Notes: generated from the sequence alone by a model not told the origin. A stretch of DNA of 64,000 bases from Evernia prunastri (GCA_003184365.1 NKYR01000059.1:160249-224248), one strand, 5' to 3'; positions 47,208 through 57,476 are shown, numbered from the stretch's first letter. Program-made: numbers and translations.

Positions 47208-47967
47208 AGAATCGCGGCTCGGAGACGTCTCGGCATACGTCGACTGCTGGCCATTTCCAGACGAAGCGCATCACGTTGGGTGCTAGTACCCGGTGGAAAT
47301 TTGCAAGTGCAGGATCGTAGGCGAGATTCCGCGTTTGGGGCCGGTCAAGAGCGCAAACGCTCACACCTATGGGCTAGGTATGGAGGTGGGAAGGCAGTGA
47401 AGTTCTGAGATTGCGATATCACAGGGGCTGCCAGAGGCCGCCTCGGTACAACTTTGTCACGTAATTCACTCTATGTCAACAAGCTTTTCACTTATTCTTT
47501 CGATAGCCACTGCTCAACCATTGCTGTCAAATGACAGCTGCGAGCCTTATACTTCGACAGCGCTATCGGCCGGCAACCACTTCAACCAAGGTCCGGCACT
47601 AGAAGGCTTTTGTCCGCCTTTACATGTTGAGTTTCTAAATGCTAATCCGCCGTCATTTAATCATTGACTATTCTTTCAACCCCCATCGTTTGCTTGATAC
47701 TGGCAATGATTTCCAGGGTATCCCAAACCATTGCTTGATGTCAGATATGTTCGTGACAATTGCATGTTGTACCGCAGTCCATGAAGAGGATTGTACTTTG
47801 GCCGTCCATTCTTGCCATGTTTGCCAACCCAACAGGAATAGATTAAAACACCCGGTTTGCGGATGCTACCCCAATCAGCTGAACAGCAGCCTCAGGCAAA
47901 CCAACAGCACATTTCCTCACCTACCTTCAAGAGATCCTCCCTCCCATCCCTCAGGCACTCTCTCGCC
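47208..47967. other. Intergenic, nothing recognised
   Basis: Short frames only; no known motif, repeat or RNA gene seen. Confidence 0.5.
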
Positions 47968-48881
47968 ATGGACCCTTTTACTCCATGTGTAAGTGCCTAC
48001 GCAAATCGTCTGCCGCCATGGCATCACGGTGGACATCTCGACCCTCCTTTGCACGATGACAGCGGCTATGCCAGCGAAGATGCTGACCTCGTGCCATCTC
48101 CATCCTTAACTCCAGACAACATCCATAGCGACACTGATCACGGCCGTCATAACATTCCGCAGACACGGCGTCGTCATCGGGCTGCAGCCTTCGTCATTGC
48201 CCAATGGGTACGTCCCGCGCCTCGCCAACATCCCTGTGATCCGTTTCACAACGGCTGGAGAACTTACGCCCTACCTCAACCGCTTCCCTTCGAGCAACAG
48301 CGCAATAGTTATAGATTTCGCTCTCGACCTGAACCTACAACATCCCTAACCATAACTATTCCCGTCGCGAACCTAGCCACACGTGCTCGCGGTGGGATGT
48401 CGAGGAGATCATACCGCGACTGGACTGTGAAGAACACAACGCTCGCATCCCAGCGTCTCTGCCGTCGCTCAGCCACCGCATCGAAAGCGAGACGGACGAC
48501 TCCTCCCATTCTCCGAGTTCAAACCGTAGTCCATCCATCAAATCGAGAGCGCCACAACGCAAGCCTTCAACTGAACGCGCCCGTGCTGGCCACAGAGCCG
48601 AAGGATCGATGCGCACATCAGCACGGCGCCAACGCCAACACCACTCGTCGTCCTGTGAGGCACAGCTCGCAGCCGCGTGGCAGCAGCTCTATCAGGAGCG
48701 CACGGAGCTCGAGCTGGAGAGGAGGGCGCTGGACGAGAAGGAAAGGGGTTTGCTTCGAGGGGAGGAACGGGGTCGATCTAGATGGCGAAGGGCTATGGAT
48801 GAGGTGGGCGGGGAACGCTGGAGCGGGAGCCGTGGTGTAGATGAGATGGCGGGAGATGATGGGTCTGCAGGATGGTTCTGA
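47968..48881 (+). CDS. Hypothetical protein with C-terminal coiled coil; splice pattern unresolved
   Basis: The block from the ATG at 47968 reads MDPFTPC ... HDDSGYASEDADLVPSPSLT ... RRRHRAAAFVIAQW in frame 1. From about 48336 to the stop at 48881 the more protein-like frame is frame 3: CSRWDVEEIIPRLDCEEHNA, a Ser-rich acidic linker, and a Gln/Glu/Arg-rich coiled coil (AAAWQQLYQERTELELERRA). Frame 1 stays open over the same stretch but turns into Arg/Ser-rich nonsense. An intron with donor GTACGT after IAQW (about 48209) is likely, yet I found no acceptor giving frame 3 directly, because a stop lies at about 48333. Either a second intron or a frameshift is involved. I do not recognise the family. 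Confidence 0.45.
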
Positions 48882-50840
48882 GACGAGGTGTCCTGAATCA
48901 GACGTGCTCATCGTGCATCTTCGCTTTATGAGATAGAGAGTTTGACGCAGTGAATCAAGTCATGTGCAATGGTTCCTCGGCAGCATTCAGGATATTGGTC
49001 GTGATGTGCTACTATTGATGTGCAGCTCATCGATATAGAATGGCCGTGGAATAGGATACTGTCTTCTCCGTGATCATTGTCGCAAAGTTAAAATAGAGCT
49101 GTTGAGCAGCAACGTCAAGGTCGTGAGTGTAAGAATAAAACCAGTTGTCTTGTTTCCTGACCAAGCATCGGAAAAGGGAAACTGAAGCGCCTCCAACTTC
49201 TCCCCCTCCTACCGAGTTTATACTCAATGTGCCTCGCTCGACTCTAACCCATCTCAACAGCAAACCAACACGGCCTGTTTCCAGCACCCGTGCCTTCGTC
49301 CCCACCACTTTCTCTCATCAAGCACTGGTATTCCCCCATCTCGCATCAAAACAACAAGCGCCAACTGCCTGATCAGGTACCAAAACGAAACCGGACAGAG
49401 TTCCCACCTCTCTCCATAACTCCATTTTCGTCGACTGCACGCCTTACCGTTCAAAAATCTCACGTGATGGCCACACGCGGGGAGAACAGCAAACAAACCT
49501 TCTTCAGCACGCCATTCTGACCAAGCAAATCCGTCCCCCCCTACACTCAACCTGGCCAATCTCAACTCCAGAACACCGCCACTTGAGGCGCAAACCACGC
49601 ACTACTTTCGCCCTTCAGCGATGCATTCTCCGCCACTGGCTTTCGCTTACCTCATCAACGCGTCTCGCTCCCTTAAGCACTCGGAGATTCTCATCCGGGC
49701 ACATGACGTCTTCTCTTTCTCGCACTGATCGAGATGAACGTGGCCAAAGAGACCTTCGGACCAGAGAATAGCCATACCTACCGCGGCTACTTCCCCACAC
49801 AAATCGGCAGCGACAACCTCAGAAGGATTCGAGATCCGTCCGATGGACGCTCTGTCGCAGAACCCATATTCCCGTGCCTGATACGACCTTGGAGGAACGA
49901 AGCTATGGTCCTACGGCTTCGACGCGAATGCGAAGCTGGAGACACTGTATCGAGACATACGAGGCCTTTTGGAGAAACCTCTTTTAATCTCCTTCATCTC
50001 TCTTGGGTCTGAAAGAGTACTCCTGTTCTCGACCTATCTCACTGACAGTGTCTCTACCCTTCGCCTCTTATGCTATCCATCCAGCCATCGAACCCACAGC
50101 ACCAGATCGGAGTGCTGCCGCACGCTGCACGCGGGTTCTGGTATTGCAACCCTGCTCCAAAAAAGTGCGACCGAAGGCCTAGAAGTCCTGACCACCGACC
50201 GCGAACGAATCCCTGCGCCCTACATACCCAGATCCATCACCATCAACATCCGGTGATCTCATGAGCAAAAGCCTCCAGTGGCGAATCCAAGGCAGCCCGC
50301 CACCACGTCCGGACTTCGCCTGGGAAAGATGCCCTTCTTTTCCGAACGCGTGCTCAAGAGCACTGAAGACAAGTCCGGTGATCAAGGCGTACTGTACGGT
50401 AGGCACGTGCGGGTCAGGATGAGTCTGTGGGTTGGGTTTCCAGATAATGGCGAGAGAGCCGCGATTGTTGTTGGGCACCGTGGAAGAGATTGCTATAGGA
50501 GCGTGATCATCCCTTTTCGATGAGTGAGTCATGTGCTACTCTGTCTAGTCAACGGTGACAATTTCCTTGAGGCTACGATGGCCATGTGACATCGTTTTCG
50601 TCTCGTCTTGTTCCGGTCCATTCGTGATTGTCTGCTGCTCGTTTGCTGTCTTCGTTCGTCGCAGGCATCTGCGTTCCGTCCAGAGGTATGATGATGAGAG
50701 AGGATATTTAAATCTTCTCCTTCCCACTTCCAAAGCCTACTCTTCTCTTCACTCCCGAAGCCTGCTTTTCCTCTCCATCTTGAAGGCTGTCAATATCAAC
50801 AACAACTCTTTCTGAAAGAAAAAAACAAACTCTCAGAAAA
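48882..50840. other. Intergenic with unassigned frames
   Basis: Frames at 49734-50012, 49969-50256 and 50278-50523 (+) are open but unrecognised. Their junctions suggest no spliced product I can defend. Confidence 0.4.
50703..50710 (+). promoter_or_regulatory. TATA-like element upstream of the Pro-rich secreted protein
   Basis: TATTTAAA lies about 138 bases upstream of the ATG at 50841, followed by a pyrimidine-rich leader. Confidence 0.35.
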
Positions 50841-51390
50841 ATGAACCTCTTCACCTCTACCCAACTCCTCCTTCTCCTCACCATTACCCTCCCCTCCATC
50901 CCCACCCCCATATCAGCCTCAATACTCTCCCCTCCCCTCCCCCAACTCCCATCCCCTCTTCTACCACCCCACCTCCCCCCCTGGCCAAACACCACCTCCA
51001 CCACCACCACATCCCCTCCACCCTTCCCACCCTTCTGCGCGCCCCCAGCCCCGACCAGGACTCCGACCCCAGGCGACTTCAACGTCACAACCCCAGCACC
51101 CACAACGACACTCAGCCACGAGCTGCCCTTCCTGATGCCGAACGTGACTGCGGCGGCGTTCTGCATTTTCTCGACGACGGTGGTCATTGGGACGGGGAGG
51201 GTTGGGGTTGGTATGTTTATTATCCGCTTTTACTGCCTTTCTGGATTCACTGCCTTTCTGCATTTGATGTCTTTGCGCAGCTGATCACGGCAACAGCACC
51301 GGACACGTTCACAGGGACGGCGACACCGATCTTCTCGTCTGTTGGGTCATCGGCGTATTCGGTTACCACCACCACACCCGTGCCGTTTAG
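50841..51390 (+). CDS. Small Pro/Thr-rich secreted protein (hypothetical)
   Basis: The ATG at 50841 starts a strong signal peptide (MNLFTSTQLLLLLTITLPSI then PTPISA). The mature part is Pro/Ser/Thr-rich (PPLPQLPSPLLPPHLPPWP) with NTT- and NVT-type glycosylation sites and two Cys (PFCAPPAP and AAAFCIFS). A good donor (GTATGT at 51211) and acceptor (GCGCAG ending at 51280) define a 70-bp intron. In that phase exon 2 reads ADHGNSTGHVHRDGDTDLLV and stops at 51388. Another phase of exon 2 is Ser/Thr-rich (SSVGSSAYSVTTTTPVPF) and looks more natural for this protein class, but needs a weaker donor at about 51207. No family is recognised; such proteins are often wall-associated. Confidence 0.45.
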
Positions 51391-51960
51391 GGGGGTGAGA
51401 TGGATGGGGTGAGGGGAGAGAATGAAAGGTGGAGGGGATGTGGGCAAGGGAGGCGGGAGGGGAGAGGGCGAGGGACGGGGAATGGGAGACGAGAGATGAG
51501 GGATGGTTGATAAGGAGATAGGAGAAGAATGATGAGATAAGGCTGTTTTGGGACAATGACAGCCGGTTGGAAAAATAGAACAGCCAACGATTCGGAGTAT
51601 GCACGCACATACAGAAATACACTCCTTATTAATCAATCTCAAGAGCCATCGCGTGCCATACAACTATGCTTACGCGAGGCAAGGCTCCCTAGCGATCTGG
51701 AGGCCTGAACCGGTCCAAAATGAATCTATACCGACGGTTCATAGGCGGTCCAAGTGTCAGACCGGTCCAATCGATAGTCCAAATCAAGCTCCTAGTGCTT
51801 CAGCAGATTCTTCCTCCATGGTGTCAACAGTAGTGTTTGAATGTCCCAATTTCGTTATTACTGTGTGCCATGATGATGGAATTGTTGAATAATTGATATC
51901 ACTGTTAATCTAGTAGAGTAGGCGATGGAGAAAAATGTGGTCTCCGTAGCATGTTGCTAC
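51391..51960. other. Flank of the inverted-repeat island with CGGTCC motifs
   Basis: No gene. Three copies of CGGTCCA occur at 51711, 51746 and 51762, two inside ACCGGTCCA. The same motif recurs just beyond the right end of the island. Confidence 0.5.
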
Positions 51961-52120
51961 TACTCCTTTTTGCAAAACCCTTGGCGAAGGCTCCGGGCAG
52001 GAATACCAGGAAAATCGGAATTTTGGGACAGAGGCGAAATGTCGCAAAAATCGTAGATTTCAGACACATATACAATAACAATCACGTTTGTTTATAGTCT
52101 ACAGTTACTTACGTTGAAAT
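51961..52120 (+). repeat. Outer inverted repeat, left arm
   Basis: It pairs with 53905-54063 in reverse orientation, roughly three-quarters identical by eye. Confidence 0.8.
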
Positions 52121-52173
52121 CGTCATATATAATTCTCTATTTCACATTAATTGTATATATAGGCAGGTCTTAC

Positions 52174-52230
52174 GCGTACACCCCCATACTATTCCGCGTA
52201 CACCCCCAGATCTATTAGGCGTACACCCCC
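52174..52230 (+). repeat. Iteron-like array, left (three GCGTACACCCCC)
   Basis: Perfect 12-mers at 52174, 52196 and 52219, 22 and 23 bases apart. They mirror the array at 52658-52713. Confidence 0.9.
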
Positions 52231-52237
52231 TCAGATC

Positions 52238-52267
52238 CGGCAAGAGATCCCGTGAGGGATCTTGCCT
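52238..52267. repeat. Short hairpin
   Basis: GGCAAGAGATCC pairs with GGATCTTGCC across a short loop, with one unpaired base. Confidence 0.7.
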
Positions 52268-52342
52268 GGAGAGGTAAAAACTCGTATATCTACGAATCTT
52301 GACGTATTCCCTTGTGAGATAGTAAGTCAGACTCTACGGAGG

Positions 52343-52449
52343 TTGGCATCAAAAGTCCTGCCTCCGCCAAGGTGCAGGTCGGTATCAAAAGTCCTGCCCC
52401 GCCAAGAGGTAGGGCTGCACCTTGGCGGGGGCAGGATTTTTGATGCCGA
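52343..52449. repeat. Hairpin of 35-base arms with an extra direct copy in the loop
   Basis: The left arm 52343-52377 pairs with 52415-52449, with about three mismatches. The loop contains another direct copy of the arm core (ATCAAAAGTCCTGCC). Confidence 0.85.
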
Positions 52450-52459
52450 TCCCGAAACC

Positions 52460-52591
52460 ACCCGGATAGCGCACCCCGAGGGCACGATTCGATATAAAGT
52501 GTGACCCACTACGAAGAGTCCCGTATCACTTTATGCGATAATAAGTCAATATTTTATTCAAATCGTGCCCTCAGAGTGCGTATCCGAGTAA
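52460..52591. repeat. Imperfect palindrome sharing an 18-base core with the element at 60.2 kb
   Basis: The arm at about 52463-52493 (CGGATAGCGCACC, then GAGGGCACGATTCGA) pairs with about 52557-52588 (AAATCGTGCCCTC, then GTGCGTATCCG). Bases 52460-52477 are the exact reverse complement of 60246-60263. Confidence 0.8.
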
Positions 52592-52657
52592 TTCCGACTA
52601 CTTATTGAATATTCTATCAGAATTTATGAAATAATCTGATTTGACACGCGGATCTGA

Positions 52658-52713
52658 GGGGGTGTACGCCTAATAAAATGGGGGTGTACGCGCAATAGAT
52701 AGGGGGTGTACGC
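52658..52713 (-). repeat. Iteron-like array, right (three GCGTACACCCCC on the minus strand)
   Basis: Perfect copies of GGGGGTGTACGC start at 52658, 52680 and 52702, 22 bases apart, in mirror orientation to the left array. Confidence 0.9.
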
Positions 52714-52731
52714 GTAAGATCTGCCTATATA

Positions 52732-52862
52732 TAACATAGAATTATTACACGTTGTGTAGAGTACTCGACTTCGAGAGTTTTTATTTACTTTTTAAGAATT
52801 TCGCGCGAAAAGTTTGTAAATACTTTGAATTTCATTATATGACGTGTAATAACTCTGTGTTA
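52732..52862. mobile_element. Nested MITE, about 131 bp
   Basis: The ends are inverted: TAACATAGAATTATTACACG at the left pairs with the right end CGTGTAATAACTCTGTGTTA with two mismatches. TA-rich sequence flanks both ends (TATATA), consistent with insertion at TA. It splits the inner inverted-repeat pair: sequence matching the left arm stops before it and resumes after it (52869-52945). There is no coding capacity. Confidence 0.75.
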
Positions 52863-53448
52863 TATATATAATCAATGTGAAATAAAGAATCATATACGAG
52901 AATTTCAACGCAAGTAACTGTAGATTATAAATGACACAGGTGAGAAATAGGCATATATACTAACTATATATGTAAGGTGATTAAGTACATATTGCGCGAA
53001 GAAGAAGAAGAAGAATCACGAAGTAGGAAGGAAAACCTATGAAGTCTTCTTGTCATGGTGTGGATCTCAGTCTAGTCAGGTTAATCTATGCGATAGCCGA
53101 CGATCTAGGCGACAGCCCCTTAAGGGCTGCTCGCATCCCTCGTTCTTTCTTGTTTCCTCATCTTTCGTCTTGGAATTCTACCTAGTCCTAGCCATAGAGA
53201 ATGAGAATCCTTCTACCAAGCCTCGTTCCCTAACACTTCTTCGCGCCAAGATCTCATTTTCCAATTAGGGCAAGCCTCGGAGGCTTTCAAGCTCCGGGGC
53301 TTACTGGGCTAAGCTAGAACTATGACAATAAACAAACGTAATTATTATTATATATATATCTAAAGACTTAAATTCATTAAATTCTTGAAAATTTTGTTTA
53401 CTTTTTTCAATTCTATTTCAAAAAACTCGAAAATTTCAAAAATTCGAG

Positions 53449-53633
53449 TGTCAGGGTCTAGACGTAGTACCGGACTGGTAGAGTGTAATGTCATAGAATG
53501 AATAGAATATCATATATGGAGGTGTCTATGTACAGTGAAGTGCTGAGATATCATGGTGCGCCAAGGCCACTAGTCAAGCCGGTAGGGCTGGGCTGGTAGG
53601 CCTGGCCTGGAACCATGACATCGAGCTTCGTTA
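53449..53633 (+). repeat. 185-base direct repeat, copy 1 (LTR-like)
   Basis: It starts TGTCAGGGTCTAGACG and ends CTTCGTTA, immediately before the N at 53634. It is the same as copy 2 at 53660-53844 by eye. A solo-LTR-like unit is possible, but no primer-binding site or target duplication was found. Confidence 0.8.
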
Positions 53634-53634
53634 N
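53634..53634. other. Assembly gap marker (single N)
   Basis: It lies directly after copy 1 of the 185-base repeat and 26 bases before copy 2. It either replaces the interior of an element or marks a faulty join. Confidence 0.7.
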
Positions 53635-53659
53635 ATTTTAAAAATAAGTAGATATTTTT

Positions 53660-53844
53660 TGTCAGGGTCTAGACGTAGTACCGGACTGGTAGAGTGTAAT
53701 GTCATAGAATGAATAGAATATCATATATGGAGGTGTCTATGTACAGTGAAGTGCTGAGATATCATGGTGCGCCAAGGCCACTAGTCAAGCCGGTAGGGCT
53801 GGGCTGGTAGGCCTGGCCTGGAACCATGACATCGAGCTTCGTTA
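53660..53844 (+). repeat. 185-base direct repeat, copy 2 (LTR-like)
   Basis: Second copy of the repeat at 53449. Its upstream flank differs from that of copy 1. Confidence 0.8.
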
Positions 53845-53904
53845 TATACAATCAATAATAACGTTGTGTGATATATATCACGTTGTTATATAAGAGTATT
53901 AGAT

Positions 53905-54063
53905 ATGCTCTTTCAATTGCAAATAACTGTAAGCTTTAAACAGATATGGTTGTTATTGTATAAAAGGATTTGGATATTTCGCCTCTGTCTCTCTCCCCCA
54001 AATTTTTGATTTTCCTGGCAATCCTGCTTGGAGCCTCCGCCAAGGGTTCTGCAAAAAGGAGTA
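53905..54063 (-). repeat. Outer inverted repeat, right arm
   Basis: Inverted partner of 51961-52120. The reverse complement starts TACTCCTTTTTGCAGAACCC. Confidence 0.8.
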
Positions 54064-54992
54064 TACGCAGTCATGACCAGATATTCACTACCTCACCAGA
54101 ACAACATTTTTGGACCGTTCCACCGACTGTCAACGAAATACTCATATCGGTCCACCAGACAGACCAATGGACCGGTCCATAATATTAGTCAAGCGGTTGC
54201 CGGTCGTTCGCTGGGAACCTTGACACGAGGAAGATTGCCAGAAAACGTAGGTTACGATGAACAAATTCTCAGCCTCCTCCCTCCTTCTGTGTTACGCCAC
54301 ACAAGTATGGTTTTGGAACACGCAGCAAACTTGGTAGAAAAGGCAGAGAGGGGCGCTCACCCATCCCATCACCACCGCTACGAAACTGTGAGAATGAAAC
54401 AAACCATTGGGGAGCCTGGTGCCGGTCGAAGAGGGAAACGCTTGCGAGACAGGGGCCTAGAGTCGCAGAGCATGCATGGAGAAAGCGGTCTTTACATTGA
54501 TTCCTGCGCTAATATCAGACTGTGTGGGCCAGCATGAAAGGTCGCATGCCCGCGTCGCCGAGATACTTGCCGTCCCATCTTGCTACATGTCAGCCTTCTG
54601 CACAGTCACAGCCTTGTTTAGACCAGCCAATCCGCTACCGGCGTGCAATCCGCCGAGAATCCTTCGAGAACCTTTTGGAGAAGATCAGACGAAAGGGATG
54701 GCGCAGTGCAGGTGATCGAATGCACGCATTTCAACTCCTGCCCTCCTACCTACGGCACCTTTTTCTCAAACAACGGTAAAGGCACCAAGTGGAACATTCG
54801 AAATGGCGTCTACATACCCCTTGATAAAATGCTATATACCATCGAACTTGGCATTGACTTCCAATTTTTCACACTATCTGTATGCTCTCCCTCACTCTAC
54901 CCCTTTTCTCCGCGAAAACGTGCACGTCATACCTCCGCCGCATTTATTCTACCCGAGACGAAAAGGTCAACACAACTAAACCTAGCTTCACT
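54064..54992. other. Intergenic between the island and the SAT4-type gene
   Basis: The left part carries CGGTCC motifs (about 54111, 54148, 54170), the last within the perfect palindrome ATGGACCGGTCCAT at 54167-54180. The open frame 54028-54537 starts inside the element and shows no known domain. Confidence 0.45.
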
Positions 54993-56219
54993 ATGTTAGA
55001 CTATCTTCGTACGCCTCATGGCATCGTCGTGCTTGTCTTCTCTGCCATCGCAACGCTGGCAGTCGCGTTGCGAATCTGGGCAAGGAGAATTCAGAAACTT
55101 CGCTTGGAGCTAAACGACTATTGCGTTGTGGCCGGACTGGTAAGCAAGACCTTACCTTTTAAAATTCTCGCTGTCTGACACGGTTCAGATCTTCGCATTG
55201 GCCGAGGTTATCTGTGCCTTTTATATATATTCATTGGTGCCGCCTTCACAAGAAGTGATGAGTGTCGAAGACTCATGGACACGTGAACAAATAGAGAAGA
55301 TAGAGTCTATTCTCATAGTTATCGGTAAAGTATGTCACACGAAAATTCTACATCGCAATATTCTCTTACGAAAGTGAAGAATGACAGTGTATAGTGGGGG
55401 CTCGCATTAGACGTCATCTATGCCATTGCTATGGCTCTCATACGCTCCTCCATCATCCTTCTTTACATCCGCATCTTCTCGACAACATCATTCCAATTTA
55501 CCTGTTACATTGTACTGATCCTTAACGGCGCCTATTCCATAGGTTTAGTTCTTAGTTCTTGCCTGGTCTGTGAACCCATCACGTGTCTGCGGCACAGTCT
55601 TTCAACACGATGCCTGTCTTCTTGTCCGAACCGAGAACTTTTATTTATCGTACCAGGTATCAATCTTGCTCTAGATATCACAGTGGTGGTACTACCCACG
55701 CCTGTGTTGTGGGGCTTACAGATGGCGATTTCGAAGAAGGTGACGGTACATGGAATGTTCGGGCTGGGCCTTCTGTAAGCTTTACTCCATATTCCTCCTC
55801 GATTTCACCTTGATCTGCCGTGTCTGTCGAGTTGATTGCCTTACGATTTCAGTGTATGCGCCCTAACAGCCTATCGGCTTTGGGCTTATCATAATGGTGT
55901 TCACTCGATAATTCAATCGATATCATACAACGCCCTGGTATCTCTCGAATTGATCCTCGGCATTCTTAGCGCTTGCTTGCCCGTCTTGAAACCTATCTTC
56001 AACAAATTTTGGAACTGGACAAAGTGCATATGCCGCCGCAAAGACGACACAAGCACATCATTCTTCGGTAGCATTCCGATCTGGATACAACTAAGTCAAA
56101 GGTGGGAGTCGAGGTCCGCGAGACGCACTCGGCGAGATCAATTGGACTCGACACTCGAAATGTATGATGGGAGCAGGGTTCGCGATGTCATGCAGTCTAC
56201 GAGTGCAGTCAGAGAATGA
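54993..56219 (+). CDS. SAT4/PTH11-like rhodopsin-domain integral membrane protein
   Basis: Exons 54993-55139, 55189-55329, 55395-55774 and 55853-56219 join in phase to 344 residues. Hydrophobic helices follow the seven-helix plan: IVVLVFSAIATLAVALRIWA, IFALAEVICAFYIYSL, WGLALDVIYAIAMALIRSSI, CYIVLILNGAYSIGLVLSSC, VPGINLALDITVVVLPTPVL, KVTVHGMFGLGLL then VCALTAYRLW, and YNALVSLELILGILSACLPV followed by LKPIF. This matches the fungal rhodopsin-domain (SAT4) family, whose best-known relative PTH11 senses surface cues in the rice blast fungus. Cys residues in the extracellular loop (SSCLVCEPITC) are kept. The C-terminal tail is basic then acidic and cytosolic. Splice sites are all GT-AG and the frame is intact, so it is probably functional. 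A decayed relative follows at 56866. Confidence 0.82.
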
Positions 56220-56865
56220 GGATCTGGGAAAGAAACGGGGAACTACCGAACAGCTTGAGTGGTCCAACTTACCTCACGAAGGCATATTCAAAGTTCTCGT
56301 AGATTGGCTCAGCACACAAGGCTTTGCGACCTATCGAAGGAAACTTTGTCCATCAATCTCGCTCCATTCCGCTGAAATCCGCGCTGCCTCCGGGCGCGTT
56401 CTTGTTGCAAGGTCACGGCTCCGTTACAAGCGAGCCAGCCATATGTCAGTGCACAGCCGACTTTGGACCCCTTCAGAGCGCTGTTGATGTGATCGACGAG
56501 CTATTTCGATGGAACAGCGAGAGCGCAAGCAGCCATTGTCCTGGAAGGCGACGCAGTTGAATATGGAGGTAAGTCCACATTGCCTTAACCTAGCACGCAG
56601 CTTCATTGTCATCTCACCCTCTTCCCGCCTGTCGGATCTATTAAGACACTGATTTAGTATTTTCTAGTGCTCTTTCTTCATTGGCCTGCTCTTTCCCCCT
56701 TATCATTCCAGGATCCATACTGCATTTCCCGCGACAGTGGTCACAGGTCATTTTTCAGCTCCTGAGTCTCTGTTTTAGTGCTGATTAGTTTCATGCGTCA
56801 ACTTTTGTTCGCACTTTTCGTTGAATGACTACGAGAAGAACCCCGACATATTTTACATCTTCACT
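56220..56865. other. Intergenic, nothing recognised
   Basis: Small frames only; no known motif. Confidence 0.5.
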
Positions 56866-57476
56866 ATGGTGGATAATCACACTTCCTTTTCTGACGATAT
56901 ATCTGATCATATCGTGCAAACGATCCTACTCCTTCTACTTTCGATCCCTGCAATCCGGTTGCTTACTCCCGGATTCTGGGCAAGAGATGTTTTATGGTCA
57001 ATACTCGGGCTAGACGATGACTTTATCATGTTTGGGATAATATCAGGCTATTTGTGCTGAACAGTTTACGCCTATCGACATGCTCTAGATTTCCGCATTG
57101 GCTGAGATTGCCATGTACAACTATAACATCTCTGACGCTATTACAGAGATACTCTTGATGCCGAAAGCTATACTGGATAACTAAAGTATCATTTCTTCAT
57201 GGCTCAGGAATCAAGAGACACTCGGCTATGAGGCAAGCCATCCATAATTGAAGCATCCTCTTCTTCATGGCTCAGGAATCGCGAGAGACTCGGCTATGAG
57301 ACAAGTCATCCATTCCACAAACATCACAGATCTAGACTCGTAGAAGGGACCAAACTCTCTTCCACACCACCAGTCCTCTGAGTCATCACCGTAACCCATA
57401 TCCGCTCATCCGTCATCATCCCTTACAACCCCATCTTTCGCACTCAAACGTCTCGCTTCATACGCTTCACTTGCGA
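56866..57476 (+). pseudogene. Decayed SAT4/PTH11-like rhodopsin-domain gene
   Basis: Pieces of the same family as the gene just upstream appear in order but in broken frames. They are MVDNHTSFSDDISDHIVQTI with a first helix ending LGLDDDFIMFGI (56866-57060), ISALAEIAMYNYN (from about 57093; compare IFALAEVICAFYIY in the intact gene), and IRSSVIIPYNPIFRTQTSRF (about 57394-57460; compare IRSSIILLYIRIFSTTSF). Stops and a lost splice donor separate them, a 68-base duplication (57193-57313) interrupts the middle, and the later helices are absent. It is best read as a remnant of a tandem duplicate or a dispersed relative. Confidence 0.6.
57193..57313. repeat. Two-copy tandem repeat, 68-base period
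   Basis: TTCTTCATGGCTCAGGAATC starts at 57193 and again at 57261. The 53-base units differ at about five positions. Confidence 0.9.

Larger units (their letters stand above)
51961..54063. mobile_element. Non-autonomous inverted-repeat element or nested island, about 2.1 kb
   Basis: The outer ends are inverted copies: TACTCCTTTTTGCAAAACCC at 51961 matches the reverse complement of the right end at 54063 (TACTCCTTTTTGCAGAACCC). Similarity runs inward for about 160 bases per side, including ACAGAGGCGAAAT, ATACAATAACAA and CTACAGTTACTT. A TA on each side fits TA target duplication if the repeat proper begins CTCCTTTTTGC. Inside are a second inverted pair (52096-52240 against 52650-52950), several hairpins, a nested MITE and a direct repeat around an N. 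No transposase frame is present and the interior is AT-rich. It resembles a MITE or foldback element that has served as a landing site for others. The superfamily is unknown; TA duplication would suit Tc1/mariner. Confidence 0.75.
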
